From positions 1-64,000 of the IMG/VR virus record IMGVR_UViG_3300035698_011757: 64,000 nt of DNA. One strand, written 5' to 3'. This document shows, one piece after another, positions 30,361 through 40,468 of the stretch. Positions within the stretch are counted from its first letter, which is position 1. Each line of letters begins with the position of its first letter. Both the position numbers and the translations under genes were made by a program. The notes beneath the pieces are model-generated. The model was not told the origin of the DNA and did no database searches. It worked only from the letters and a program-made list of their open reading frames with translations. This DNA comes from a virus.

Positions 30361-32269
30361 GAAAACTGTTGTAATTCACAGCAACTTTTTTAGAGAGTTT
30401 ACAGGATTTGGAGTCAACAAAAAACACTTGTTGACTTACTTGTTTAAAACAGGAAAATATAATATCGTTGAACTAGCTAATGGGAAAATGAGAGAGGAAG
30501 AGGAATACGAAAATATTCCTTGGAAAGTTTATGGAACTATACCAGAAGACGAAATAACTCTATCAAAAATAAAAAACGATGACGCGTTAAAGCGTCAAGC
30601 TTATTACGGAAGGTTCACGATAAATAACCTTATAAACGAGATAAAACCAGACGTTTATATGGGCATTGAGGACGTTTGGGCGTTTAACGGGTTCACTGAC
30701 ACTCAATGGTGGAATAAGATAACCTCATGTATCTGGACGACTTTGGATAGCTTGCCAATATCTGACATAACGATAGATATAGCAGACAAGACGGACAATT
30801 TTTTTGTTTGGAGTTCTTTCGCTAAAAAAGCCATGCACGAAATCGGTGCTAACCATACAGAAATGTTAAGAGGGATCGTAGACGCCAAAACTTTTAAAAA
30901 TTTAGGAAAAGAGAAAAAAACTAAATTAAGAAAAAAATATGGAATAGATAAGGACGCCAAAGTAATCGGATTCGTTTTTAGAAACCAATTAAGAAAGGGG
31001 CTTCCAAACCTACTTGAAGGATTTAAATCTTTAAAAGATAAATATCCAAAAGAAAACTTAAAACTACTACTTCACACTTACTGGTCTGAAATCGGCGGGT
31101 GGGACATTAAAGACCAAGCAAAAAGCAAGGGTGTAGATTTAAGTGATATACTAACATCTTACAAATGCAAAAGCTGCGGCGAAAGTGCTGTGGAGAGCTA
31201 TATAAAAGATGATATTGACTGCACTATTTGCGGTTCTAAAGATTCTGTTTCAACTTGCTCAATAAGCCACGGTCTTCCCCCAAAGAGATTGAACGAAGTT
31301 TATAACTTGATGGACATTTACTGTCACCCGTTTACGAGTGGCGGTCAAGAAATACCAGTTCAAGAAGCCAAGTTATGCGAATTGGTGACACTAGTAACCG
31401 ACTATTCTTGCGGTGAAGATTTCAGCAATCCAGACTCTGGAGGCGTCCCTTTGGATTGGACAAAGTATGAGGAAAGTGCATCTAAATTTATCAAAGCATT
31501 CACAAAGCCAGAAAGTATATCCAAACAACTTGAAGAGTATCTTGTTTTAGATGTTTATGGCGAAAACGAAAAAATGGGAAAGACTGCTAGGCAGTTTGTT
31601 CTTGACAATCTCGCGCCAAATGTTATATGTAAGAAAGTTGAAGATTGGTTGGACTCACTACCATTCACGAAGCATGATTTTATTGACATAGAACCAACTG
31701 AAAGAAAAATAAAAAACAAACACCTATCAATTAACGACAACTTAAAATGGGTGAGAGCAATCTACGACGAATATTACGGACATAATATATCCAAATATAG
31801 TGAAGAAATAAAACAACTTATTGGAGATTTAAAGTCTGGAAAAGTAACGAGAGAAGATCTTATTGACCACTTCTCGTCAAAAAACGAATCAATAAAAGAA
31901 AAAAAAGAACTCGAAGATTTTTTGGGAGACGAATCACCCAAAGAAAGGTTAGCTATTTTCTTGCCAAGGAGCGCTGGAGATGTTTACATGGCATCATCAT
32001 TACTAAAAGGAATAAAAGAAACTTACCCAAATCACAAAATATACTTTTTCACAACACAAAGCAACTTCGAACTACTAGACGAGTCGGAGTATATTGACAC
32101 CCTAATCCCTTACCATTACTTGCTTGACGATAACTTCTATATGGAAGGTCGCGGCGAAAAGCAGAGAATATTTGACGTATCATTTCACCCTGCTTGGTTC
32201 ACCCAAAAACTCAGCCACTACACGCACGGCGGCAGAGACAAAATACAACTAGATTTAAATTATGATTAA
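30347..32269 (+). CDS. Glycosyltransferase fusion: GT4-like plus N-half of GT9
   Basis: 640 residues. Residues 1-440 form a GT-B transferase with RNQLRKGLPNLLEGF and SGGQEIPVQEAKLC (GT4-like E-x7-E area); a zinc-ribbon CKSCGES...CTICGS is inserted near 268-292. The last 110 residues (LAIFLPRSAGDVYMASSLLKGI, YFFTTQSNFELL) match the N-terminal half of GT9 heptosyltransferases (RLSAIGDVV-type). The GT9 C-half is encoded separately at 32639, after a small inserted gene. All three genes overlap. It probably modifies a surface glycan or the virion. Confidence 0.8.
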   Translation: MTKNKKTVVIHSNFFREFTGFGVNKKHLLTYLFKTGKYNIVELANGKMREEEEYENIPWKVYGTIPEDEITLSKIKNDDALKRQAYYGRFTINNLINEIKPDVYMGIEDVWAFNGFTDTQWWNKITSCIWTTLDSLPISDITIDIADKTDNFFVWSSFAKKAMHEIGANHTEMLRGIVDAKTFKNLGKEKKTKLRKKYGIDKDAKVIGFVFRNQLRKGLPNLLEGFKSLKDKYPKENLKLLLHTYWSEIGGWDIKDQAKSKGVDLSDILTSYKCKSCGESAVESYIKDDIDCTICGSKDSVSTCSISHGLPPKRLNEVYNLMDIYCHPFTSGGQEIPVQEAKLCELVTLVTDYSCGEDFSNPDSGGVPLDWTKYEESASKFIKAFTKPESISKQLEEYLVLDVYGENEKMGKTARQFVLDNLAPNVICKKVEDWLDSLPFTKHDFIDIEPTERKIKNKHLSINDNLKWVRAIYDEYYGHNISKYSEEIKQLIGDLKSGKVTREDLIDHFSSKNESIKEKKELEDFLGDESPKERLAIFLPRSAGDVYMASSLLKGIKETYPNHKIYFFTTQSNFELLDESEYIDTLIPYHYLLDDNFYMEGRGEKQRIFDVSFHPAWFTQKLSHYTHGGRDKIQLDLNYD

Positions 32270-32648
32270 AATACCAGTATCGGCAGGAGAGTTGACGGAC
32301 AAAATGTCCATTTTAACAATCAAGCTGCAAAAATTCGAGGATAGGAAGAGGTTAGATAGCGTAGAATTTGAACACGCTCTACTAGAGATGAGCATGGCAG
32401 AATTGGCGGCAAATTCTGACAAAAAAGATTGGAAGAAGTTTGAAAAACTAAATAACAAACTCACAACAGTAAACAAAGATATTTGGGACTTGATCGACGA
32501 AATGAAAATAGCTTCAGATAAAGAAGGCGTCTTCGCCTCTGACGTTGGATTAGCAATTTTCAGAAAAAACAATAAAAGATTCAAAATTAAGAAAAAGATC
32601 GACAAGCTCTTTGGTTCTCAATTAACAGAAGAAAAAGGATGCACTTAA
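32262..32648 (+). CDS. DUF6165-like protein inside a split GT9 gene
   Basis: 128 residues, reading IKIPVSAGELTDKMSILTIKLQKF, the pattern of DUF6165 (KVPVSYGELIDKITILEIK), a small helical protein often found beside glycosyltransferases. Start overlaps the upstream gene by 8 nt and stop overlaps the downstream gene by 10 nt. It sits exactly at the break of the GT9 domain. Function unknown. Confidence 0.65.
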   Translation: MIKIPVSAGELTDKMSILTIKLQKFEDRKRLDSVEFEHALLEMSMAELAANSDKKDWKKFEKLNNKLTTVNKDIWDLIDEMKIASDKEGVFASDVGLAIFRKNNKRFKIKKKIDKLFGSQLTEEKGCT

Positions 32649-33853
32649 TTGAACAATATAGCCTAGCGATGGGCGTAAAAATAGATAAACCCCAAGTCTC
32701 CTTGTCATACTTCTCAATCCCGTTTGATAAGTATATCGTAATTCACGCAGGGAGCAGCTCAGAAGCTCGCAAGTATGATTACTTTACTGAAGTATTGGAT
32801 GTAATGTCAAGCTCTCTTGGAGATAGCGGAATAAGCGTCGTACAGGTCGGCGGAGAAGACGAGGCGTTATTACCTTCTGTTTTTGACGCAAGATCAGCTA
32901 CTAAAAAGCAAATGCAATTCATTATTAAAAACTCGTTAATGGTAATAACGAACGACACATGCTCATCACATTTTGCTTCTGGTTTAAATAAACCTAGCGT
33001 GGTAGTCTTTGGATGCTCTGACCCGCAAAATTCAAAACCCTATTGGACTAGCGCGGACAAAGTTTCAATTCTTAGTCCAGACTATTCTGATATTGGAGCT
33101 TCTTATTCTGACAATGAAAAGAAAAAAAGAATAAACGAAGTAACGCCAGACAAAATAGCCATCGAATCACTCGCAAAATTAGGAATAAACTTAGAACATG
33201 AGATGGAAACCGTTTACATTGGCAGTGAGTTTAACACTTTTAACGCTAAAGTAATACCAAACTTCCATATAGAGCCTTCAAAAATAAAACAAAAATATCA
33301 AAAGGTGACTTTATTACTCGATAGGGTTAGCATATCTACGTTAAATTTGCATAACATCATCTTTTGGTTGCAAAACTTTCATGAAGTTGGTATAGAATAC
33401 TCTGGAAGTTTCGATCATGACCATGTTAGAAAATGCTTCGAGCTAATTTCTAGATTCGCGAAAGAATCAAAAAAAGTAATATCATTAAAATACGAGGTAA
33501 AAGACGGCTTCTCGGAAAGCGATTCAGAGTTTCTTGATTATTTAAGGATGCCAGTTGAATTTCACTCCAATTTAGATCTAGAATCATTAAATATCATCAG
33601 ATGCGACTTTATAGACCTAGTGATAAGCAAAAACGAAGAAAAAATACAAATAAATGAAGAAAATTCATTCAAATCAAACATGGATTTCTTCGCAGATGGA
33701 AGTTTTTTCTTGACAGAAGATCATTGGTGCGCTAATATTACATCAGTAAAAGAATACTACAATGAAAAAACAAGAGCATTTAGCGTCCCAGAAGGATTTT
33801 CTCTAAAAAACGATATTGAAAATTTAATTATCAAAAAACATGCCAGAACCTAA
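32639..33853 (+). CDS. GT9-like glycosyltransferase C-half with extra domain
   Basis: 404 residues. It begins MHLIEQYSLAMGVKIDKPQ, a stretch that normally lies in the middle of GT9 heptosyltransferases, and continues YIVIHAGSSSEARKYDYF, VQVGGEDE, MVITNDTCSSHFASGLNKPSVVVFG (GT9 nucleotide-sugar binding). Residues 200-404 are an extra domain (SISTLNLHNIIFWLQNF...) that I cannot assign. It should pair with the N-half at the end of the 30347 gene product. Overlaps the next gene by 14 nt. Confidence 0.75.
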   Translation: MHLIEQYSLAMGVKIDKPQVSLSYFSIPFDKYIVIHAGSSSEARKYDYFTEVLDVMSSSLGDSGISVVQVGGEDEALLPSVFDARSATKKQMQFIIKNSLMVITNDTCSSHFASGLNKPSVVVFGCSDPQNSKPYWTSADKVSILSPDYSDIGASYSDNEKKKRINEVTPDKIAIESLAKLGINLEHEMETVYIGSEFNTFNAKVIPNFHIEPSKIKQKYQKVTLLLDRVSISTLNLHNIIFWLQNFHEVGIEYSGSFDHDHVRKCFELISRFAKESKKVISLKYEVKDGFSESDSEFLDYLRMPVEFHSNLDLESLNIIRCDFIDLVISKNEEKIQINEENSFKSNMDFFADGSFFLTEDHWCANITSVKEYYNEKTRAFSVPEGFSLKNDIENLIIKKHART

Positions 33854-34754
33854 AAAGAAAGTAGCTAAAAAAGCTACAAAAAAAACCGCTGCCAGAAAAG
33901 TAGCGAAGAAAGTTGTAGTTAAAGCGGAGGCGGTAGACCCTATTGAACTCCCAAACGAAACTACGTTTAGTGCTATCCCTCCAACATCTAGAAGTAGAAA
34001 TAAATACGGTCTTATTGAGACTGTTAATCACACTTTTAATACAGATGGAACTGTTGATTGGAAATCAATGATTGACAAAAATAACATTATCGTCAATACA
34101 AAATGGTTTGAAGAAAATGCTAGCGACGATCCAATCCCAAGATCCACAGACGGACTCAAGGATCACCAATTAATTATCAAACTGGCTGGGTTTAAAAGCA
34201 TCGCTAAGATCCGAGGGTTTTCTTCCGTGAGTTTTGAGTGTTTATATACAGACGCAGCTTGCGTGGTTATGAAATGCCGAATTGAGTGGAAACCAAATTA
34301 CGAATCAGACGATCAAGTTGTCGTTCAAGAAGAGGTCGCAAACGCATCCATCGTCAACACCAGCGAATTCGCGCAAGTGTTCTTAGAAACCATCGCGGCA
34401 AACAGAGCTTTCGCTCGTTGCGTTCGAAATTCATTAGGAATCGAGATTGTTTCATCAGATGAAATGTCAGCAGGTTCTGGAATACCTCTATCTGTCCCAC
34501 AAGCAGTCGAGGCGGGTGTTGTAGCCAGTTCTGGTGAAGCTGGTTCAATTACTCCTGTTGGAGCGTTAAAGAACATCATGAAGGATAAATTAGGAGACTC
34601 TAATTGGGACACATTAAAATCAACATTAAGGGAGATGTGGTCAACAGAAGCTTATAGGCATCCAGAAACAAAAAATTGGAATTCATTTGAAGACGTTCCT
34701 GTTAAAGATTTATTCCAAATCGTCAGCGCAATCAAAAAACACACAGAAGTTTAA
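33840..34754 (+). CDS. Conserved phage protein, possible recombination mediator
   Basis: 304 residues. The first 35 are Lys/Ala-rich (histone-like tail). The core has KLAGFKSIAKIRGFSSVSFECL, VVMKCRIEWKPNYESDD and FLETIAANRAFARCVRNSLGIEIVSSDEM; the last motif looks like the Rad52/Sak-type conserved helix but I cannot confirm homology. C-terminal part ends with a winged-helix-like EMWSTEAYRHPETKNW. Followed by a small gene and terminator. Confidence 0.5.
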   Translation: MPEPKKKVAKKATKKTAARKVAKKVVVKAEAVDPIELPNETTFSAIPPTSRSRNKYGLIETVNHTFNTDGTVDWKSMIDKNNIIVNTKWFEENASDDPIPRSTDGLKDHQLIIKLAGFKSIAKIRGFSSVSFECLYTDAACVVMKCRIEWKPNYESDDQVVVQEEVANASIVNTSEFAQVFLETIAANRAFARCVRNSLGIEIVSSDEMSAGSGIPLSVPQAVEAGVVASSGEAGSITPVGALKNIMKDKLGDSNWDTLKSTLREMWSTEAYRHPETKNWNSFEDVPVKDLFQIVSAIKKHTEV

Positions 34755-34756
34755 TT

Positions 34757-34957
34757 ATGGGAAAAGCAGCAAAAAAAATAAGAAAAGGTCTTGAGGCTAT
34801 GGGCATCGACGTTAAATCAAAAAAGGGTCGTTCTCATTACCAAAAGATGAAAAAAGAATACAGCACTTGGACGGCTTGCCAAAAAAGCCAGTTCGACACG
34901 TTAGTAAAAAACGCGGTAGCTGAACAAGCCGCTGCGAAAGAAGCTCAAGAAGCTTAA
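34757..34957 (+). CDS. Small basic protein, 66 residues
   Basis: Lys-rich start (GKAAKKIRKGLEAMGI) and Ala-rich helical end. It starts 2 nt after the preceding gene and ends before a bidirectional terminator. No family recognised; probably nucleic-acid-binding by charge. Confidence 0.55.
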   Translation: MGKAAKKIRKGLEAMGIDVKSKKGRSHYQKMKKEYSTWTACQKSQFDTLVKNAVAEQAAAKEAQEA

Positions 34958-34972
34958 ATTGAATAAAGAATC

Positions 34973-35003
34973 AAAAGCCCTCCTATAAACGGAGGGCTTT
35001 TTT
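34973..35003. terminator. Bidirectional terminator between convergent genes
   Basis: AAAAGCCCTCC-TATAAAC-GGAGGGCTTTT has T-runs in both directions and separates the plus-strand genes from the minus-strand tail genes. Confidence 0.9.
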
Positions 35004-35004
35004 A

Positions 35005-38000
35005 TTATAACTCAATAGGAATATTATCAAAGTAAACTGATTCTATAGTGTTCGACTGAACTGCTCCAGCAGCACTACTTTTAGACCAGCACTGAAGACC
35101 GTTTAGGTTATTTCCAGAACCGTAGTCTCCAGAAAATTCAGTAGGAAGCTCAACAGCAATTATGATCGTGTAATTAGTATCGTCATCAACGGAGTTAATT
35201 ATAATCTGATCTTGCTTTATAATAAGTAGGAAGTTATTTGTTTTTGTGCTTGAAAGAACAGACTGGTTTACTACCGCTGTATTTACATTACCTATAATAC
35301 CATCACCAAAAGAAGTGATTAGAGAAACTTTTTCCACTCCAGATTCAATATATATTTTTAATTCAACCCCAAAGCTATTCTCATCAAGTGTTGGGATAAT
35401 AGTTGTAGTCTCAAACAGGTCAGAGTCGGCTCCTATTCTAAATCCTATTTCAAAATCCTGCGTCGGCAAAGTTCCGCCAATTTCGAAAAACAAATTAGTC
35501 TCCATCTGGTCGAATCTACTACTGCTATTTGAAAATATAGGACACGCCACGTTCTTGGCTAAATCGCATCGAATAAACTCGTTAGCGTTAACGTCCAATT
35601 GCAACCTAGAATATGAAGTTTGGAAAGTGGAGCTTCCAGCCCCTATTTCAAAATTAGATTCAGCAAAATCAATAGCCTTTCCCCTAGAGTCAATCTTTAA
35701 GATGACCTCGTTATTTAAATTTTGAACCCCTTCTGCATTTTCATTAACTCCAGAACCAGAACTGCTAGAAAGCAATAATGTTCCAGAATTTGGTGTTGCA
35801 AAAATAACACCTTGACCAATACTATCAAACAATGCAGCTTTATAAAACAGAAAACCTTTTGGGTAAAGCTCTTCTCCAGAGGCTGGAGTATAAGCGAAAT
35901 CTGTTAAAGAGTCTCCCGTCGGGTGGCCATCATACTTGGTTAAAGAAACCGTTGCTGAAGTTGCAGAAGAAGCTAGGGATAGAGATGATATAATATTTGC
36001 CGAAGACGGAACGAAAGATGCGCTATCACCAGAGTATATTTCTAAGTAGTCTAAATCTTGTCCGCCTTGATTGTCAAATGTGAATTGCAAATCTACAGAT
36101 CCCGTATTTGGAGTGTTCGCATCCAAAACAATTAGGTTAGATATTTCTGGTTTAGGGTTTGTTATATTTATAACGGTATCGAAAGGGTCAACATCCAAAT
36201 CAGAAAAAACCTCCAGCTTTAACTTGAAATCTCTCATAGCGTCCTCAGACCCAAGAGCAGAAACTAAGTTCGCTTTTGTGTTTGAATAAGACAGTCCATA
36301 AACTAATTCATCTGCAATGGTTGTGGCTTCACTTGCCGCAGTTAGTATGCTTACTTTTTGGACAATATTAAATCCAGCGTTAGAGTATTCTAATGAAGTT
36401 GAAATTCCTTGGTTTGCAGGGTCAATGAGAGTCCATTTAGTAGACAAGTAAGATGTGTTAGAAACGAAATTACCTTGACCGTTATGTGCTGAAGTGTTTA
36501 AATTGTAACTTCCAGACTCTTTGCTTGTGACGTCGAACGAATCAACCAAAAAGAAGTTTTCAGAAATTAAATTAGTAGATATTTCCAAAAATTCAGACAT
36601 AATATTTTCATCTGATGGGGTAAAATAAGGAGCTTTCGTTACTGCTTTTATAATCATCTTGTAATTACCATATTCGTAGGAAGATATATCTTCAGATAAG
36701 TCTGTGAAAGTCATACTGTAAAGATGGTCGCCGCTTACTATAGAGTCAAAATCTGGTGCGTTTTTCGAAAAGTATCGAGTAGACCCGCTAGGCGTAATTA
36801 AAGTAATGTCAAATCTTTCGATAGAGTCGTATGGACTACTAAACTTCCATTCAAAATCAAACTGAAAGTCAGAAACAGAAGGCGACACGCTTGATTCTAA
36901 AATATCGAACAATGTAAACTGAGGCGTTGTTGGTTGAGATATGCCAAGATTCACGGACGACACTCCGCCAAAGTTATATTCGCTAGTGTCATCAACAAAT
37001 TCACCCTCAATAGCGTTAAATTTAGCTACGTTATAAGCCGCTGCATTCACGTTATATTCATTTTTTTCTGATTCAGCAACACTAATAACCTTAAAGAATA
37101 AATCTTTTAAGTTTTGAGAATGAAGTTTGATGGTGTAAGAATAATCTCCACATTCAAACCTATCTCTAAGCTCCCATATGGAAACATCCTCCCCATTTAC
37201 ATCCAGCGCTTGGAATCCATAATTGAGTTCGTGAATACCAACACTAACATCAATAAATAAATCTTCTTCAACTTCTCCCCACCATCCAGCACCAACATAA
37301 TCAATAAGAATGTCGTTAATATCAATAATAGTTCCGTTAATATCTCTAACGATCCCAGTGTATCCATTCCAAGCATCTCTAATCATCTGCCCAGTTAGGT
37401 CGACTTCAGCTCCGCCTACATATATAGGATCATCAAAAGTTACGGTATAAGAAGTTCCGCACTTATTTAAAATAGCTCCAAATAAAATAGCATTACTAGC
37501 TAAAGGAACAATCAAATTAAGGTCGTCGCAATCCATCTCGAACGTTTTAACTTCGCCTTTTCTAATAGACCCAACCTTATATTCAGAAAACTGCTTTGTT
37601 CGCAAATCTTTAATTGATTGAATTTGTTCCTCAACCGTAGATCCGAAGAAATTTCCGAAATCCTTATAATCATTATGAGTAGATGGAGTGGAAAATTTAA
37701 TAGAAGATATTGAGGTTCCAGTTAAATCTTGATCCACCAATACACCAAGAGTAAATTCGCTATTCTTTTTAACACCTAAAATCTTCCCATCGTTTCTAAC
37801 GATACTTTTTAATTGGTCGGAAATAGAAATAACATCATTAGGTTTTAAATATAAAGCTTTCTGGTTTGTTGTAAACGAAACGGTTTCAGTTTCTAATCTT
37901 GAAGAGAAAAGCATGTGTCTGCCAAGCCTTCTGGCTTGACCTTCGTTCGTTATTCCAAGACCCTCAACTCTTTTGATTATAGGCCCTTGTTGAGATATTC

Positions 38001-39561
38001 CCTCTGGGTCTTCAATAGATGAAATTTTAGGGGTGTAGTTATCGTCGGCATCGTTGTATTGAATTTCAGCGATATTAAACCTCGTATTTTTAGCAGCCTC
38101 TGAATAATAAAACTGACCGTCTTTAGCATCAACGTTAGAGAAATGAACTAAAGCTTCTCTAGGGGAGTCTGATGCAAAATGAATACTCCCATCTTGCCAG
38201 TATAAAAACCCTCTAAAAATTGCAGCTATTTGATTAACAAGTTCAAAAGCTTGTTGGGGCTGAGTAATAATTAAGTTGCAGGAAAATCTTGGAAGACCAT
38301 CTATACCAACAAACCCCCCAGACTCATTAACTCCATCGCAATATCTTCCAATTTTGTATAACGTCCACTTATCAATAAAGTCTGCGTCTACAAAATCTCC
38401 AACCCCATAAGAATTATTTACCAAAATATCATAAAGAACCCAAACTGGATTATCCGTCCAAGACCATTTAAAAGATCCGTCCCAAATTCCAGAATAAGAA
38501 TGACCAGTAGCGTCATAATTAACTGGAACTCTAACTATTTTAAGTTTGCAGTCAAAAGTTCTTTGTGGTAAGGATGAGAATGTTCTAGCGTCATATCGAG
38601 AAGCTAACATAGCTGAAAATGGATAGTTCATCCTTGGAGAAACAATCCTTTCTGTGATTTTTGCCACAGAAGCGCTTCTAGACACCAAAGGTGATAAAGT
38701 TTCAGCAGATAGTTTTCTAACGCTTATCCATTTCTTGCTAGTGTTTTTATCGCTACCAACATCAACCGTCACGGTAATGCCGTAAGGAGATGCTGTAATT
38801 AAACCAGTTACGGACTCTTCAATTTCAGTAACGATTACGGCGTTATTGCTAGAGTCAAAATAACCACCCTTTATTTCAAAGTTTACAGTTGCTGATACTT
38901 TAACGCCAATATCTCCACCATCTCCAGATCCAGCACCTCTAGAAACTGTATCTGACAATTGAGATATGGAAATATTCACATCTATCTCGCTAACAAAAGA
39001 GTTTTCCGCAGTGTGCGTAAATATATAAGGATCTTCCTCTGGAAATTCCCCCTCGTCAATCTGACCCCTCCACGTTCCAAACTGTCGCTCGGCATTAGTT
39101 GGATCGTTAGCACGAACATCTCTACTAGACTCTCCATCATGAAAGTCGTCAGAACTCCCCTCGCTTTCGCTCCAATCCCAAGAACCAACAAGTGCTTGGC
39201 TTGAGTTTATAGCTTGCTCTATTTGATTGAATCCGCTCTCTTCTGAAAACTGGCTAGGGTCTTTTATTCCAGATCTAAATTCCGCAAAGGTTCTTCTAAA
39301 GTTAAATTCTCCACCTTCGTTTATAATAGGTGTATCGTTTAAGTAAATACCTTTACCCAAATTAAGACCGCTCATAATATTTCCTTGCTTATCTACTATT
39401 CCAGCAATTGGGCCTTCGCAAAGTAAATCGATAACCTCTAAAGACTGGGTGCTACGTCTAGCATCTTTTGAGTTAGGTGGTAAAAGCAAAGGTGTAGGAG
39501 GTTTAGGCGTGCTAAATAATCCAGATCCTTTTAAGTTTTTTTGTTTATTTTTCTTGAACAT
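35005..39561 (-). CDS. J: Tail tip protein, lambda J-like host-specificity protein
   Basis: 1518 residues. The N-terminus reads DARRSTQSLEVIDLLCEGPIAGIVDKQGNI...GIYLNDTPIIN, the conserved start of lambda J homologues (STQxLxVIDAISEGPI). The middle has the attachment region (FRGFLYWQDGSIHFASDSP) and repeated fibronectin-like domains (VSDFQFDFEWKF, DLQFTFDNQGGQDLDYLEI); the end looks lectin-like (DFEIGFRIGAD..., LQCWSKSSAAG) and probably binds the host receptor. Last gene of the L-K-I-J order. Confidence 0.93.
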   Translation of the reverse strand: MFKKNKQKNLKGSGLFSTPKPPTPLLLPPNSKDARRSTQSLEVIDLLCEGPIAGIVDKQGNIMSGLNLGKGIYLNDTPIINEGGEFNFRRTFAEFRSGIKDPSQFSEESGFNQIEQAINSSQALVGSWDWSESEGSSDDFHDGESSRDVRANDPTNAERQFGTWRGQIDEGEFPEEDPYIFTHTAENSFVSEIDVNISISQLSDTVSRGAGSGDGGDIGVKVSATVNFEIKGGYFDSSNNAVIVTEIEESVTGLITASPYGITVTVDVGSDKNTSKKWISVRKLSAETLSPLVSRSASVAKITERIVSPRMNYPFSAMLASRYDARTFSSLPQRTFDCKLKIVRVPVNYDATGHSYSGIWDGSFKWSWTDNPVWVLYDILVNNSYGVGDFVDADFIDKWTLYKIGRYCDGVNESGGFVGIDGLPRFSCNLIITQPQQAFELVNQIAAIFRGFLYWQDGSIHFASDSPREALVHFSNVDAKDGQFYYSEAAKNTRFNIAEIQYNDADDNYTPKISSIEDPEGISQQGPIIKRVEGLGITNEGQARRLGRHMLFSSRLETETVSFTTNQKALYLKPNDVISISDQLKSIVRNDGKILGVKKNSEFTLGVLVDQDLTGTSISSIKFSTPSTHNDYKDFGNFFGSTVEEQIQSIKDLRTKQFSEYKVGSIRKGEVKTFEMDCDDLNLIVPLASNAILFGAILNKCGTSYTVTFDDPIYVGGAEVDLTGQMIRDAWNGYTGIVRDINGTIIDINDILIDYVGAGWWGEVEEDLFIDVSVGIHELNYGFQALDVNGEDVSIWELRDRFECGDYSYTIKLHSQNLKDLFFKVISVAESEKNEYNVNAAAYNVAKFNAIEGEFVDDTSEYNFGGVSSVNLGISQPTTPQFTLFDILESSVSPSVSDFQFDFEWKFSSPYDSIERFDITLITPSGSTRYFSKNAPDFDSIVSGDHLYSMTFTDLSEDISSYEYGNYKMIIKAVTKAPYFTPSDENIMSEFLEISTNLISENFFLVDSFDVTSKESGSYNLNTSAHNGQGNFVSNTSYLSTKWTLIDPANQGISTSLEYSNAGFNIVQKVSILTAASEATTIADELVYGLSYSNTKANLVSALGSEDAMRDFKLKLEVFSDLDVDPFDTVINITNPKPEISNLIVLDANTPNTGSVDLQFTFDNQGGQDLDYLEIYSGDSASFVPSSANIISSLSLASSATSATVSLTKYDGHPTGDSLTDFAYTPASGEELYPKGFLFYKAALFDSIGQGVIFATPNSGTLLLSSSSGSGVNENAEGVQNLNNEVILKIDSRGKAIDFAESNFEIGAGSSTFQTSYSRLQLDVNANEFIRCDLAKNVACPIFSNSSSRFDQMETNLFFEIGGTLPTQDFEIGFRIGADSDLFETTTIIPTLDENSFGVELKIYIESGVEKVSLITSFGDGIIGNVNTAVVNQSVLSSTKTNNFLLIIKQDQIIINSVDDDTNYTIIIAVELPTEFSGDYGSGNNLNGLQCWSKSSAAGAVQSNTIESVYFDNIPIEL

Positions 39562-40139
39562 TATTCTGAAATGTTTTCGTTGGCGTCTGGAACATCGTAG
39601 TTCGTAACCGCTGAGTGAATTATATAAGATCCTATTTTTAGTCTACCATAAGCGAGGGGAAGGATATTACCCTGTTGAGCCGTATTAGTTCGACCTCCGA
39701 AGAAATAAGAGCTAACACCAGCACTAACCGTTTGAGTTGACGTTGGTTGCCTTGGAGTTTCGGCAAATAATGATATTAGACCAGAAACCGCAATAGTAAG
39801 ACCAAGCTGAACCAAAAACGGAAGAGGAGTAAAAAAACCAACCAATGCGATGGCAGCTCCAATAGCTATCTGAAGAAATCCAGCACCTAAAATAACAGGC
39901 ATAATATAAATAGTAGAGTTAGCGTTTAGGTTTTCAAACTCTGACTGGTCAGAAATTTCTTTACCGTCCACCATAACGCGATAATGCTTACCCTCTTTCT
40001 CAGCCTCCAACAAGAACTTTTCAAAATTCTTTAAGTTTGCTTTTAGAGCTTGATAAGCTTCTTTGCTAGTTTTGATCATAAACGAGAACTCGTTACCAAA
40101 AACCTTTCCTATTTCTCCCATTAGTTTTACTTTTATCAT
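39561..40139 (-). CDS. I: Tail assembly protein, lambda I-like
   Basis: 192 residues. Ubiquitin-like N-terminal region (MIKVKLMGEIGKVFG...FKMIKTSKEAYQAL type), two hydrophobic segments (GAGFLQIAIGAAIALVGFF, LGLTIAVSGLISLF; about 103-145), and the conserved end GNILPLAYGRLKIGSYII. This matches lambda gpI/TipI. Stop and start of neighbours overlap by one base. Confidence 0.9.
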   Translation of the reverse strand: MIKVKLMGEIGKVFGNEFSFMIKTSKEAYQALKANLKNFEKFLLEAEKEGKHYRVMVDGKEISDQSEFENLNANSTIYIMPVILGAGFLQIAIGAAIALVGFFTPLPFLVQLGLTIAVSGLISLFAETPRQPTSTQTVSAGVSSYFFGGRTNTAQQGNILPLAYGRLKIGSYIIHSAVTNYDVPDANENISE

Positions 40140-40468
40140 TATATTGCTTTTAAAGTTTTAAAGTCATCTTCTTCGATACTGTATATTAAAAAGTCCAAAC
40201 AGGTGTGTTTAACCATAAGCTTGTCGAAATCCGAAGGGTCTGCTGAACCTTTTATGTGAGAGTGGTAAACGCATTCGACCTTCTCGTTCCCCATTATCGC
40301 GGAAAGGTATTGTTTAGGACCTATCTCAAAGAAGTTTTCAGTATCTTGAGCTTCATTTATAGCTTCGATCACTGAGAATTTTCCAGCATTACTCACCACA
40401 AACCCACACACTTCAACAGTTGGTGTTTTTAAGCAAATATCCTTTATTTTGTTAAGTTCCGTATCCAC
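40139..40468 (-). CDS. K: Tail assembly protein K, JAMM peptidase domain only
   Basis: The JAMM motif is visible: VEVCGFVVS (Glu), then CVYHSHIKGSADPSDFD (His-x-His-x10-Asp). Start GTG 40468 is preferred: the longer frame (ATG 40573) overlaps L by 121 nt, whereas this GTG gives a 17-nt overlap and begins DTELNKIKDICL. Lambda K also has an NlpC/P60 domain; that domain is missing here (109 residues only). Confidence 0.8.
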   Translation of the reverse strand: MDTELNKIKDICLKTPTVEVCGFVVSNAGKFSVIEAINEAQDTENFFEIGPKQYLSAIMGNEKVECVYHSHIKGSADPSDFDKLMVKHTCLDFLIYSIEEDDFKTLKAI

